Notes under the pieces: model-generated
Databases searched by the model: none
What the model saw: the letters and a program-made list of their open reading frames with translations, nothing else
Told to the model about the DNA's origin: nothing
Made by a program: the position numbers and the translations under genes
Shown: positions 32,568-41,032 of the stretch, piece by piece
How the letters are laid out: each line of letters opens with the position of its first letter
Numbering within the stretch: position 1 is the stretch's first letter
NCBI RefSeq assembly: GCF_008000995.1
Contig: NZ_CP042828.1
Span: 3,772,882 to 3,836,881 of the forward strand
Reading direction: 5' to 3'
DNA: 64,000 bases
Origin: Ruania zhangjianzhongii
Lineage (GTDB): Bacteria > Actinomycetota > Actinomycetes > Actinomycetales > Beutenbergiaceae

Positions 32568-33621
32568 TGCCGGTCAGCACGTCCCGCGCCACCGCCCCGA
32601 GCGGTGAGCGCAGCTGGGCAACGCGGCCGGCGGCGCGGGAACTCCGCGCGATCTGCTGGCTGCGCCTGCGGCGGACGGTGTCGTAGCGCTGCAGGGCCGC
32701 CGGCAGCTCCCGGCCCCGGAGCAGCAGGGTGAGGGTGACGGCATCCTCGATGGCCTGACCGGCACCCTGGCCGAGGTCCGGGGTCATCGCATGCGCGGCA
32801 TCGCCGAGCAGCACGGTGCGGCCGCGGACGAACGAGTGCAGCGGCCGGGCGAGGTCGTGGATGTCGTGCCGGAGCACAGCGTCAGGGTCGGTGGCTTCGA
32901 CCAGGTCGCCGATCGGGTGGTGCCAGGACGCGAACCGGTCCAACACGGCCTGGCGCTCATCGGGGAAGCTCGTGCCGGCCGGCAGGGCGTCGGTGGCGAA
33001 CCAGTAGACCCGGCCGTCCGGTAGCGGCACGATGCCAAACCGCCTGCCCCGACCCCACGTCTCCCCCGCGCCCCCGCCGACCTCGGCCGGCTCGGTCGTC
33101 ACGCCTCGCCAGGCGGTGTAGCCGGCGTAGCGCAGCCCGGTGTCCAGGCCCAGGGCGTGGCGAGCAGCGCTGCGGATGCCGTCCGCCGCGACTACCAGGT
33201 CGTAGGTCTGCGCGCCGCCGGAGGCGGTGAGTGTGGGTGACCCGTCGGCGGCGACGGTGGCCGTAGCACCCGACCGGAGCGTCCCCTCGCGCAGCTGCCC
33301 GAACAGCGCCTCGTGCAGGTCGGCGCGGTGCAGCACCCGGAGGGTGTCCACCGACCCGGGAGGACTCAGCACCACCCAGCGTCCGGACGGGGACCGTTGC
33401 CCGGTCGTGGTCACCGTCTCCAGGGTCGCGGGCGCTGCCAGCACCTCACCCAGACCCACCGCTTCCATGGCGGCGATGGAGTTGCCGAACAGGGAGATGC
33501 CGGCACCCACCGCGCCCGGTTGCTCCTGCCGCTCCAGCACGGTGGCCTCGTGCCCGTCCCGCTGCAGAGCGGCGGCGGCCACCAGCCCGCCGATCCCGGC
33601 GCCGATGATCCCGATCCGCAT
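32503..33621 (-). CDS. FAD-dependent monooxygenase, group A (PHBH fold)
   Basis: A 372-residue flavoprotein. The FAD dinucleotide motif is GAGIGG with following LERQEQPGAVGAGI; the DG motif is VVAADGIRSAARHAL; the second FAD site is VLLGDAAHAMTPDLGQGAGQAIEDA. Such enzymes hydroxylate aromatic or polyketide-like compounds with NAD(P)H and oxygen. ATG at 33621 begins directly with the FAD strand; a GTG at 33627 has AGAGG 9 nt upstream and would add two residues. It is divergent from a TetR gene and probably under its control. Confidence 0.88.
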   Translation of the reverse strand: MRIGIIGAGIGGLVAAAALQRDGHEATVLERQEQPGAVGAGISLFGNSIAAMEAVGLGEVLAAPATLETVTTTGQRSPSGRWVVLSPPGSVDTLRVLHRADLHEALFGQLREGTLRSGATATVAADGSPTLTASGGAQTYDLVVAADGIRSAARHALGLDTGLRYAGYTAWRGVTTEPAEVGGGAGETWGRGRRFGIVPLPDGRVYWFATDALPAGTSFPDERQAVLDRFASWHHPIGDLVEATDPDAVLRHDIHDLARPLHSFVRGRTVLLGDAAHAMTPDLGQGAGQAIEDAVTLTLLLRGRELPAALQRYDTVRRRRSQQIARSSRAAGRVAQLRSPLGAVARDVLTGITPKRLAAAVAGRMQRWSPPA

Positions 33622-33663
33622 ACTCACTGCTCGCTTCCTCTTGCCGTATTCCATCACGAACCC

Positions 33664-33669
33664 TACAGT
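33664..33669 (+). promoter_or_regulatory. -10 element of a leaderless promoter for the TetR gene
   Basis: TACAGT lies 7 nt before the ATG at 33677, in the 55-bp spacer shared with the divergent monooxygenase gene. Confidence 0.5.
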
Positions 33670-33676
33670 TGGGCAC

Positions 33677-34288
33677 ATGCCCAAGTCGAACGCACAAGAC
33701 CGAGGGGACCTCTCCGCCGTCGCCCGTGGCCACGCTGTCCGCACCAGACTGCTGACCGCAGCAGCGGACCTGATCGGCGAGATCGGCTGGAACGCCGTGA
33801 GCACCCGGAACCTGGCCGAGCGCGCCGGAGTGGGGCCCGGCCTGGTGCACTATCACTTCGACTCGTTGCAGGCGCTGCTGCGCCAGGCGGCGCTGGCCCA
33901 GATGCGCCACGTCCTCGAGGAGGTGAACGCAGCGGTCGGAGAATCCGGCGACCTCGCCGGGAGCCTGGAGGCCATGCTGTCCCAGCTCGATGACTACACC
34001 GGCGCCGACCCGTCGTCCCTGCTGGTGATCGAGGCCTACCTCGCCGCCACCCGCGACCCGGAACTGCACACCCAGATGGCCGAGCTGATGCTGGGCTGGC
34101 GCACGGCCGTCTCCGAGGCACTCAGCGCCGCCGGGCATCCCCACCCGGAGGCCGCCGCCGCCCTGCTCCTGGCAGCACTGGACGGTCTGTTCCTGCAGAA
34201 GGGACTGGACCCGGACCTCAGCCACACCCAGGTCGCACCGCTGCTGCGCCAACTGATCCAACCCGAGACCACAGGAGGCAACCGATGA
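33677..34288 (+). CDS. TetR-family transcription regulator
   Basis: A 203-residue repressor. The HTH is clear (AADLIGEIGWNAVSTRNLAERAGVGPGLVHYHF); the C-terminal helical domain binds an unknown ligand. Leaderless start at 33677. It sits between two flavin monooxygenase genes: divergent from one and overlapping the next by ATGA. Both oxygenases are therefore likely to be its targets, perhaps to modify or inactivate a toxic aromatic compound (inference). Confidence 0.9.
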   Translation: MPKSNAQDRGDLSAVARGHAVRTRLLTAAADLIGEIGWNAVSTRNLAERAGVGPGLVHYHFDSLQALLRQAALAQMRHVLEEVNAAVGESGDLAGSLEAMLSQLDDYTGADPSSLLVIEAYLAATRDPELHTQMAELMLGWRTAVSEALSAAGHPHPEAAAALLLAALDGLFLQKGLDPDLSHTQVAPLLRQLIQPETTGGNR

Positions 34289-35487
34289 AAGCACTGATCT
34301 GCGGGGCCGGGATCGCCGGTCTGGCCCTGGCGAACCGACTCGACGCCCACGGCTGGGACGTGATCGTCCTCGAGCGCACGCCGGGACCGCGCGAGGAGGG
34401 GTACATGGTCGACTTCTCCGGCCCCGGCTTCGAGGCAATCACCGCGATGGGGCTGCGGGAGCAGCTCCTCGCTGCCGCCACCTCTGTGGGCGAGTTCCGT
34501 TACATCGACCGGGGCGGCCGCGCCACCGTGAGCCTCGACTACGACCGGTTCGTGACCGCCCTCGACGGCGAGATCGTGAGCATCATGCGACCCACGCTCG
34601 AACACCTGCTCCAGGAGTCGCTGAGCGAACGCGTCGACGTCCGCTACGGCCTCAGCATCGACGAGGTCACCGATCAGGCCGATTCCGCGACCGCCGTGCT
34701 CACCGACGGCACTCCGGTGACAGCGGATCTCGTGGTCGGCGCGGACGGGGTGCACTCCCGGGTCCGCGCGCAGATCCTCGGCCCCGAGCGGGATTACCTG
34801 CGCTATCTCGGCATGCACACCGGCGCCTTCATCTTCCACGACCCTGAACTGTTCGACCACGTACACGGCCGGTTCGTCCTCACCGAAACCCTCGACCGGC
34901 AGATGGGCTTCTACGGTCTGAGCGAGGGCCAGGTGGCGGTGTTCACCGTGCACCGGACGGCAGACCCCACCCGGCCGGAGGACCCGCGGGCCGAGCTGCG
35001 GTCCCAGTTCGCCGGGATGGGCGACATGGTCGACCGAGCACTGCGGCACTGCCCGCCACCGGCGCAGATCTACTACGACCAGGTCGCTCAGATCCTCGCA
35101 CCCCGCTGGCACACCGGGCACGTCGCCTTGGTCGGAGATGCGGCGTACGCCGTGTCCTTGGTAGCCGGGCAGGGCGCGTCGCTGGGTATCGCCGGTGCCT
35201 ACGTGCTGGCCGAGATGCTCGCCGCACACGCCACCGTGCCCGAGGCGTTGGCCGAGTACGACCGGCGCTGGCGCCCCGTCGCCACCGAGGTGCAGGACTC
35301 CGCCCGGGACCGGGTGGTCGAATGGTTCCTGCCTACCTCGCGGCTCACCCTGCTGCTGCGCCGCTGGGGCTTCCGGGCGATGAAGCTGCCCGGGTTGAGC
35401 AAGGTGATGGTCGGCTCGCTGCTGCCGAAGGACCACCAGACTGTCACCGAGCTGGCGAGCGCCACTCACTGGGAGACATCGGCCTGA
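34285..35487 (+). CDS. FAD-dependent monooxygenase, group A
   Basis: A 400-residue flavoprotein: FAD motif GAGIAG with VLERTPGPREEGYMVDFSG, DG motif VVGADGVHSRVRAQIL, second FAD motif ALVGDAAYAVSLVAGQGASLGIAGAYVL. The family includes tetracycline-inactivating Tet(X)-like and aromatic hydroxylases; the sequence alone does not choose. Overlaps the TetR gene by ATGA, so it is co-translated with its likely repressor. The C-terminal helix (RLTLLLRRWGFRAMKLPG) may be membrane-associated. Confidence 0.88.
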   Translation: MKALICGAGIAGLALANRLDAHGWDVIVLERTPGPREEGYMVDFSGPGFEAITAMGLREQLLAAATSVGEFRYIDRGGRATVSLDYDRFVTALDGEIVSIMRPTLEHLLQESLSERVDVRYGLSIDEVTDQADSATAVLTDGTPVTADLVVGADGVHSRVRAQILGPERDYLRYLGMHTGAFIFHDPELFDHVHGRFVLTETLDRQMGFYGLSEGQVAVFTVHRTADPTRPEDPRAELRSQFAGMGDMVDRALRHCPPPAQIYYDQVAQILAPRWHTGHVALVGDAAYAVSLVAGQGASLGIAGAYVLAEMLAAHATVPEALAEYDRRWRPVATEVQDSARDRVVEWFLPTSRLTLLLRRWGFRAMKLPGLSKVMVGSLLPKDHQTVTELASATHWETSA

Positions 35488-35554
35488 GGTTCGCCCTGGC
35501 CCCGCCGCGGGGATGCGACGATGTCCCGAGACAGTCCCCCGCCCGGAAGGTGCC

Positions 35555-36025
35555 ATGTCGACGATCGCTGCCCGCCCCGCACGCCTGTACGGCGTGCTCG
35601 CCCTCGCCGAGATGATCACCTGGGCGCTGCTGCTCAGTGGCATGTTCGTGAAGTACGTGCTGGATGGCTGGGACGGCTTCGTACGCATCGGCGGCAGCAT
35701 CCACGGGTTCGTCTTCCTGTCCTATGTGGTCGTGACCGTCCTGGTCGCCGTCGACCAGCGGTGGAAGTTCTCCTCGCTCGCCCTCGGGCTCGGCTCCGCG
35801 ATCATCCCGTTCCTCACGCTGCCGTTCGAGCGGTCGGCGGCCCGGCGCGGCATGCTCGGTGCGACCTGGCGGCTGCGCTCCGAGGAGCCGACCACGCCGG
35901 TCGAACGGGTCGCGGCGCTCGCGCTGAAGCATCCGGTACTCGCAGCGGTCACCGCCGTGATCGTGGTCGCGGTGGTGTTCTCGGTGCTGCTCTCCCTCGG
36001 TCCGCCGACCGAGTGGTTCAGCTGA
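35555..36025 (+). CDS. DUF3817 membrane protein
   Basis: A 156-residue integral membrane protein with DUF3817 features: RLYGVLALAEMITWALLLSGMFVKYV, GGSIHGFVFLSYVVVTV and the PFERSAAR motif, with four predicted helices including a C-terminal one at about 128-150. Function unknown; widespread in actinobacteria. GGAAGG lies 4 nt before the ATG at 35555. Confidence 0.85.
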   Translation: MSTIAARPARLYGVLALAEMITWALLLSGMFVKYVLDGWDGFVRIGGSIHGFVFLSYVVVTVLVAVDQRWKFSSLALGLGSAIIPFLTLPFERSAARRGMLGATWRLRSEEPTTPVERVAALALKHPVLAAVTAVIVVAVVFSVLLSLGPPTEWFS

Positions 36026-36128
36026 GCCTGACCGAGGCCCGCGGCGCAGACCGTGCGAGGGGGCCGAGCCAGCCCTTGGGTCGGCCCGCGCCGCGATGAC
36101 CGCCGGCCGGCCGATGTTCGCGCCGGCC

Positions 36129-37097
36129 TCAGCCCCGCGCCGCGACCGTCCGGAACCCGGCGTTCCCCATCGAGGAGTCCGGGGTGTTCGAGGAGCGGGC
36201 GGCGTTGCGGTACCTGTTGCAGTAGGAGTCGTGGCACAGGTAGGAACCGCCACGCATCACCCGGGCGGTGCCGATCTTGGCCCCGGCCGGCTCATGCTCG
36301 GGTGAGCGGGCGTAGTAGCGGGCGTTGAACCAGTCCGCGCACCACTCCCACACGTTGCCCACGGTCTGCCACAGGCCGTAGGCATTCGGGGAGAAGGTGC
36401 GCACCGGCGCGGTGGTGAGGAACCCGTCCTCGGTCGTATTCGAGCGTGGGAAGTCGCCCTGCCAGATGTTCGCACGCCACTTTCCGCCCTTGCCCGGAAA
36501 CTCCCCTCCCCAGGGGTACCGGACGCCGTCGATGCCGCCTCGGCTGGCTGCCTCCCACTGCGCCTCGGTGGGCAGCGCGCGCCCGGCCCACGCGCAGTAG
36601 GCCGCGGCGTCGTTCCAGGACACGTGCACCACCGGGTGGTCCTCGACGCCCTCGATCGAGGAGTCCGGGCCGCCCGGGTGTGCCCAGTCGGCGCCCTGGA
36701 CGCCGTACCACCACGGTGTTCCGGTGGCCGGGCCCATCACAGCCTCCTTCGGAGCGGCGAGTGCCAGGTGGAACACTGCGGAGAATCCGAACGACTCCGC
36801 TTCGGTGCGGTACCCGGTCGCGGCCACGAAGCGGGCAAAATCGGCGTTGGTGACGCTGGTGGCGTCGATGCTGAACTCCTCCAGGCGCACCGGGTGCACC
36901 GGCGTCTCCCCGTCCGCTGGGTAGCCCACACCGTCCGCATCGCCCATCTGGAAGGTCTGCGCCGGAACCACCGCCTGCTCGATGCCGTGCCGCTCCCCCG
37001 AGGCGCTACCCAGCGCGAGATCAACGGAGACCGGCCCCTCCGCCGTCGGCTGCTTCTTCGCCCCTTCATCGCGCATCGGCGCACAACACGAAGACAC
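36129..37097 (-). CDS. Formylglycine-generating enzyme (SUMF1/FGE)
   Basis: A 322-residue copper enzyme that oxidises the Cys of CxPxR motifs in sulfatases and related hydrolases to formylglycine. The C-terminal active site MRGGSYLCHDSYCNRYRNAA is intact, with Cys288 and Cys293 five residues apart as in true FGEs; many SUMF-like proteins lack them. VWEWCADWF and the N-terminal TFQMGD fold marks are present, and the SSCCAP start is common in actinobacterial FGEs. GTG at 37097 is chosen because AAGGAG lies 5 nt before it. No sulfatase gene with CxPxR is in the window, so its client is encoded elsewhere. Confidence 0.92.
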   Translation of the reverse strand: MSSCCAPMRDEGAKKQPTAEGPVSVDLALGSASGERHGIEQAVVPAQTFQMGDADGVGYPADGETPVHPVRLEEFSIDATSVTNADFARFVAATGYRTEAESFGFSAVFHLALAAPKEAVMGPATGTPWWYGVQGADWAHPGGPDSSIEGVEDHPVVHVSWNDAAAYCAWAGRALPTEAQWEAASRGGIDGVRYPWGGEFPGKGGKWRANIWQGDFPRSNTTEDGFLTTAPVRTFSPNAYGLWQTVGNVWEWCADWFNARYYARSPEHEPAGAKIGTARVMRGGSYLCHDSYCNRYRNAARSSNTPDSSMGNAGFRTVAARG

Positions 37098-37129
37098 TCC
37101 GGCTCCTTCCACAGACCGCGGGCCAATCT

Positions 37130-37552
37130 TCACACAGTGAGCTGCACGAAGGCGCGCAGCTCCGGATCGTGGTCATGAGTCTCGGTGAACCCCAACGCTG
37201 TGTAGAAGGCGCGCTGGGCCGGATCGGCGTCGGTGAGCAGCACCCGCTGACGCACGTGTGGGTCCGCGGCGAGCACCTCCTGCACCAGGCGCCGGCCGAG
37301 CCCGCGGCGCTGCCAGTGTGGATGCACCAGCACATCCTGCAGGTAGACGATCGTGACGGCGTCGGAGATGGTGCGGGCCAGCCCGACCAGCACGCCCTCC
37401 GCACGTGCGAGCGCCACCCGGTGCGAGCCACGCACTGCGGCCAGCAGCATCGCCGGCTCGCGGGTATACGCGGACCAGCCGACCGCGTCGTACAAAGTAG
37501 TCAGCTCGGCCTCGGTCACGGTCTGCGGGTCGGTGAGCTGCACTGTCGGCAC
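37130..37552 (-). CDS. GNAT-family N-acetyltransferase
   Basis: A 140-residue acetyltransferase. The acetyl-CoA loop is HPHWQRRGLGRRLVQ, preceded by the beta-4 strand VYLQDVLV and followed by LTDADPAQRAFYTALGF. Substrate unknown. GTG start with TAGGCT 6 nt upstream, so leaderless. Its stop lies 32 bp upstream of the FGE start on the same strand; the two may share a transcript. Confidence 0.87.
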   Translation of the reverse strand: MPTVQLTDPQTVTEAELTTLYDAVGWSAYTREPAMLLAAVRGSHRVALARAEGVLVGLARTISDAVTIVYLQDVLVHPHWQRRGLGRRLVQEVLAADPHVRQRVLLTDADPAQRAFYTALGFTETHDHDPELRAFVQLTV

Positions 37553-37558
37553 GGCACG

Positions 37559-37564
37559 AGCCTA
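37559..37564 (-). promoter_or_regulatory. -10 element of a leaderless promoter for the GNAT gene
   Basis: TAGGCT on the minus strand, 6 nt before the GTG at 37552. Confidence 0.5.
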
Positions 37565-37608
37565 AGACGTCGATCCCCGTTCGGCCTGCAGACCCGAGCC
37601 GGATTGCC

Positions 37609-37614
37609 TAGGGT
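37609..37614 (+). promoter_or_regulatory. -10 element of a leaderless promoter for the small membrane protein
   Basis: TAGGGT, 5 nt before the ATG at 37620, divergent from the GNAT promoter. Confidence 0.42.
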
Positions 37615-37619
37615 CAGGT

Positions 37620-37961
37620 ATGGCAAGCGTCGGCACTTCGCTCCCCCGGCTCCCCCGGCAGGACTCCCCCTCCCAGAGTTCCCGGGTGCGCGGACTTCTC
37701 GGGCTCCTCTGCGCGGCCAGCGGCCTGCTGCTGATGATCGCGCAGGTGCCGTTCTTCGTCTCCATCGCGCTCACCGCGCCGCTGACTGCGCGGATCGGGC
37801 TCGGTGCGCTGTGGCTGCTGCAGTTCACCCTCGGGGTGCACTGGCGGAGCAACCGGCCGATGCTGCCGCTGCTGCTGGCCGCGCTGATGACCGGCACCTG
37901 GTACCTGCTCGGTGTGGTCGCCGCCCCCTATCTGGGCTGGACGCTGGAGCCGCTGGGCTGA
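37620..37961 (+). CDS. Small hypothetical membrane protein
   Basis: A 113-residue protein with three predicted helices (GLLGLLCAASGLLLMIAQV, IGLGALWLLQFTLGV, LLLAALMTGTWYLLGVVAA). No family recognised. The ATG at 37620 has no ribosome site but sits 5 nt after a -10 hexamer. It ends 29 bp before the SRAP gene, so the two may be co-transcribed. Confidence 0.65.
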   Translation: MASVGTSLPRLPRQDSPSQSSRVRGLLGLLCAASGLLLMIAQVPFFVSIALTAPLTARIGLGALWLLQFTLGVHWRSNRPMLPLLLAALMTGTWYLLGVVAAPYLGWTLEPLG

Positions 37962-37990
37962 GTGTCACCGGGCGGTGGCAGAGTAGAGGT

Positions 37991-38851
37991 ATGTGCGGAC
38001 GGTACGCCTCATTTCGGGAGGCGCAGGACTTGGCCGACGCGTTCGACGTCGAGGAGATCAGCGCGGCCGCACGCGAGGCACCGGCTAGCTATAACGTCGC
38101 GCCTACCGATGGGGTCCGGGTGGTCATCGAGCGCACCCCCAAGGCCACCGGCGACGGCGCAGCCTCACCTGGCCAAGGCGGCTCACCTGCCCAGGAACAC
38201 AGCTCGCAGAGCGGGCGTGCCAGCACGCCTGCCGAGGAATACGGTGCCGCCGGCGAGGCGGGCAACAGTTCTGCTCAGGCCTCCGCGCCGGTACGGCGGG
38301 AGTTGCACCTGGCGCGCTGGGGGCTGGTGCCCGGCTGGGCGAAGGATCTGAGCGTGGGTTCACGGATGTTCAACGCCCGCTCGGACTCGCTGGCCACGAA
38401 GCGCTCGTTCTCGCCCTCCTTGGCGAAGCGGCGCTGCCTGGTGGTGGCCGACGGCTATTACGAGTGGCTGAAGGAGGAGGCGCCCGGGCAGTCCAAGCCC
38501 AAGCGCACCCCGTTCTACATCCACCGCACCGACGGCGCCCCGATCGCCTTCGCCGGCCTCTATGCCTGGTGGCCGGACCCGACTAAGGACAAGGGCGACC
38601 CGGACCGCTGGGTGCTGTCCACGACCATCGTCACTACCGACGCCCACGGCGGTCTGGAGCAGATCCACGACCGGGAGCCGGTGGTGCTCGCCGAGGCAGG
38701 GGCCCGTGCCTGGCTCACGCCCGAGATCAGCGGTGCGGATGAGGCGCTGGCAGTGCTGACCCGAGAGGGTCCGGCGCTGAGCTGGTACGAGGTGTCCTCG
38801 CGGGTGGGGTCGGTGCGCAACAACGATGCGAGCCTGATCGACGCGGTCTGA
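37991..38851 (+). CDS. SRAP/HMCES (YedK-type) DNA abasic-site protein
   Basis: A 286-residue SRAP protein that covalently shields abasic sites in single-stranded DNA through Cys2. MCGRYA starts exactly with the catalytic Cys; NVAPTD, MFNARSDSLATKRSF, ADGYYEW with the active-site Glu, and TTDAHGGLEQIHDR with the His are all present. Residues 50-100 are a Ser/Ala/Gly/Glu low-complexity insert that makes it about 60 residues longer than YedK. AGAGGT precedes the ATG at 37991. Confidence 0.92.
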   Translation: MCGRYASFREAQDLADAFDVEEISAAAREAPASYNVAPTDGVRVVIERTPKATGDGAASPGQGGSPAQEHSSQSGRASTPAEEYGAAGEAGNSSAQASAPVRRELHLARWGLVPGWAKDLSVGSRMFNARSDSLATKRSFSPSLAKRRCLVVADGYYEWLKEEAPGQSKPKRTPFYIHRTDGAPIAFAGLYAWWPDPTKDKGDPDRWVLSTTIVTTDAHGGLEQIHDREPVVLAEAGARAWLTPEISGADEALAVLTREGPALSWYEVSSRVGSVRNNDASLIDAV

Positions 38852-38887
38852 GCGGCGGGCTTACCCGGCGTCACCCCCGCTGCCACC

Positions 38888-38992
38888 TCACGCGGCGTCG
38901 TCCAACGCGACCACCTCACGCGGCATCGTCCAACGCAGCCACCTCACGCGGCGTCGTCCAACGCAGCCACCTCACGCGGCGTCGTCGAGCGC
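38888..38992. repeat. 28-bp tandem repeat made of the 3' end of the adjacent gene
   Basis: TCACGCGGC starts at 38888, 38916, 38944 and 38972, an exact 28-nt period with few differences. The last copy is the real 3' end, including the stop codon, of the minus-strand gene 38972-39394. The array fills the gap to the convergent SRAP gene. Confidence 0.82.
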
Positions 38993-39394
38993 GAACGGAA
39001 GCACGGCTCCCTCGGCGGCGAGGAACACCGCGCGCACTCGCACGTCTGCCTCAGACATCGCCAACCGCAGCATCGTGTGCCAGGCGTGATCGGCTTGGGT
39101 GCGCCGCGAAGGTCCGGGTCGCTCCAGCAGCATCACCACGCACCCCTGGGGCGCGGATCCGGACAGCAGGGAGCCAAGCGCTTCGGCGATCCGGGTGGTG
39201 CCCTCGGCGTCAGGCAGGTCGGGTATCTCCTCGATCGGGATGATCTCCGGCAGCGGCACATCCTCCTCATCGAGCAGCAGCACCCACAGCGTGCGCATCC
39301 GGGGATGGACGCCGTGGTTGATGAAGCGGGCCCAACGCAGCAAGTCGGCGTCGGTGCGCAGCGGTTCTTCCGGGGTGACGGGTTCGATCTCCAT
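38972..39394 (-). CDS. Hypothetical acidic protein
   Basis: A 140-residue soluble protein of no family I recognise. It starts MEIEPVTPEEPLRTDADLLR and has a middle strand pattern (WVLLLDEEDVPLPEIIPIEEIPD, VVMLLERPGPSRRTQADHAWH, RAVFLAAEGAVLPF) reminiscent of small actinobacterial proteins that resemble JAB/RadC-like folds; this is only an impression. Minus strand; CACGCT lies 6 nt before the ATG. Its last codons and stop are duplicated three times downstream. Confidence 0.7.
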   Translation of the reverse strand: MEIEPVTPEEPLRTDADLLRWARFINHGVHPRMRTLWVLLLDEEDVPLPEIIPIEEIPDLPDAEGTTRIAEALGSLLSGSAPQGCVVMLLERPGPSRRTQADHAWHTMLRLAMSEADVRVRAVFLAAEGAVLPFALDDAA

Positions 39395-39571
39395 CGGCCC
39401 AGCGTGCGTGACCTCCGCGCACGGCGAGAGAGTTATCCACAGAGCCGCCTCGACAATGCCTTCCCGGGCGAGTTCTCCACAACTGCGCTACCCCCGCGGA
39501 CTGATGCTCCGCCGTCGTGCTCCACCTGCGGTTGGACGCCGATACCGAACCGCCGCTCGTACGCTGGGGCT
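39395..39571. other. Divergent spacer with two DnaA-box-like sites
   Basis: A 177-bp spacer between divergent genes. TTATCCACA (a perfect DnaA-box sequence) lies at 39433 and TTCTCCACA (one mismatch) at 39473. The -10 TACGCT at 39560-39565, 6 nt before the GTG at 39572, gives a leaderless promoter for the histidine kinase gene. Confidence 0.45.
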
Positions 39572-41032
39572 GTGACACAGCCGGCGACACCGCCACGGAC
39601 GGGCTCCTCCTGGGCGCGCCCGTTCACTGTCGACGCCATCATCGCCGCCATCCTCGTGTTCACCCTCGGCATGCTGTCCGTGGCGATCGGCATCGCCTCC
39701 AGCAGCGCCGTGGGTGGCATCGTGGCCGCGTTGACCGGCCTGGGCATGCCGGCCGCGCTCGCCTGGCGGCGCACCCGACCAGTGGCCTCCTCGGTGGCCG
39801 TGTACGCGATGGCGCTGGCACACGTGCTCGCCGGAGTGATCCTCACCGGCTCCGACGTGGTGATCTTCATCGCGCTGTACTCGGTGACCGTATACGGCCC
39901 GGTGTGGGCCCGGCGCACGGCGCTGTTCTCCGGCATCTTCGGCTGCCTGATCATCGGCGGCTGGCTGTTCTTCGCCCGGGGTGAGGTGACCACCAGCGCA
40001 GTGGTCGCTTCGCTGAGCGTCGCAGGGTTGCTGTCCGCGTTCGTGCTCGGCACCTGGGCGATCGCCCTGATGCGGCGCGCACGGGTGGTGCAGATCGAGA
40101 CGCTCGCCGAACGCGCCGCCCGGCTGGAGGTGGAGCGGGACCAGCAGGCGCAGATTGCCACCGCCGCCGAGCGGGCCCGGATCGCCCGCGAGATGCACGA
40201 CATCGTGGCGCACTCGCTCTCGGTGATCATCGCGCAGGCGGACGGCGGCCGGTACGCGGCCGCCACCTCCCCCGAGGCGGCTACGCACGCGTTGACCACG
40301 ATCTCCGAGACCGGGCGGGACGCACTGGCGGACATGCGCCGGATCCTCGGAGTACTGCGCAGCGACGGGCGCGGCGATGCGGCGCTCACCCCGCAGCCGG
40401 CACAGGCCGACCTGGACACTCTGGTCGCTCATGTGCGCGATACCGGGCTTGCGGTCTCGCTGGTGCGGATGGGCACGGCGCGGGCACTACCGCCGGGCGC
40501 CGGGCTGACGATCTACCGGATCGCCCAGGAGTCGCTGACGAATATCCTCAAGCACGCCGGTCCGGGCGCCGGCGCCACGGTGCTGCTGCAGTGGACGCCG
40601 GCCAGCCTGGTGCTCCAGATCGACGACGACGGTCGGGGCGCCGCAGCGTCCTCCGACGGAGCCGGGCAGGGGCTGCTCGGGATGCGAGAACGAGCCACGA
40701 TGCTCGGTGGCACCCTCGCTACCGGACCGCGCCCGGGTGGCGGCTACCGGGTACATGCGGAGATCCCGGTGCCGGCCGGGGCTCCGGTGGTGGGCCACCC
40801 GGGCCAGTCCGAACCGGCCGGTGTTCCCCGCGGCGCCCCCACCGGGCGACCGTGGCCGCCACCCCAGGCTCCACAGCAGGCATTGCCGATCCGGCCGCCG
40901 AACACCGTGGGCCCGGGCCGGCCGCCGACGGCACCGCTCACCTCTGGCCATCCCGCACCTGCCGAGTGGCAGACTGGGGCTGGCCAGCCCTACCCCGCCT
41001 CTCCCGATCATGAGGACCACTCCCGACGATGA
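39572..41032 (+). CDS. NarL-type sensor histidine kinase
   Basis: A 486-residue membrane kinase. About five hydrophobic helices (20-170) are followed by a coiled linker and a HisKA_3 domain with His209 in REMHDIVAHSLS; the HATPase part has QESLTNILKHAG, DDDGRG and GLLGMRERA. A Pro-rich C-terminal tail of about 80 residues is unusual and probably disordered. GTG at 39572 is leaderless. It overlaps its response regulator gene by ATGA and would phosphorylate it. Confidence 0.9.
   Translation: MTQPATPPRTGSSWARPFTVDAIIAAILVFTLGMLSVAIGIASSSAVGGIVAALTGLGMPAALAWRRTRPVASSVAVYAMALAHVLAGVILTGSDVVIFIALYSVTVYGPVWARRTALFSGIFGCLIIGGWLFFARGEVTTSAVVASLSVAGLLSAFVLGTWAIALMRRARVVQIETLAERAARLEVERDQQAQIATAAERARIAREMHDIVAHSLSVIIAQADGGRYAAATSPEAATHALTTISETGRDALADMRRILGVLRSDGRGDAALTPQPAQADLDTLVAHVRDTGLAVSLVRMGTARALPPGAGLTIYRIAQESLTNILKHAGPGAGATVLLQWTPASLVLQIDDDGRGAAASSDGAGQGLLGMRERATMLGGTLATGPRPGGGYRVHAEIPVPAGAPVVGHPGQSEPAGVPRGAPTGRPWPPPQAPQQALPIRPPNTVGPGRPPTAPLTSGHPAPAEWQTGAGQPYPASPDHEDHSRR

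Noticed and set aside
39433-39441. Replication origin
   Set aside because: Only one perfect DnaA box and one near box; no dnaA, dnaN or AT-rich unwinding region here.
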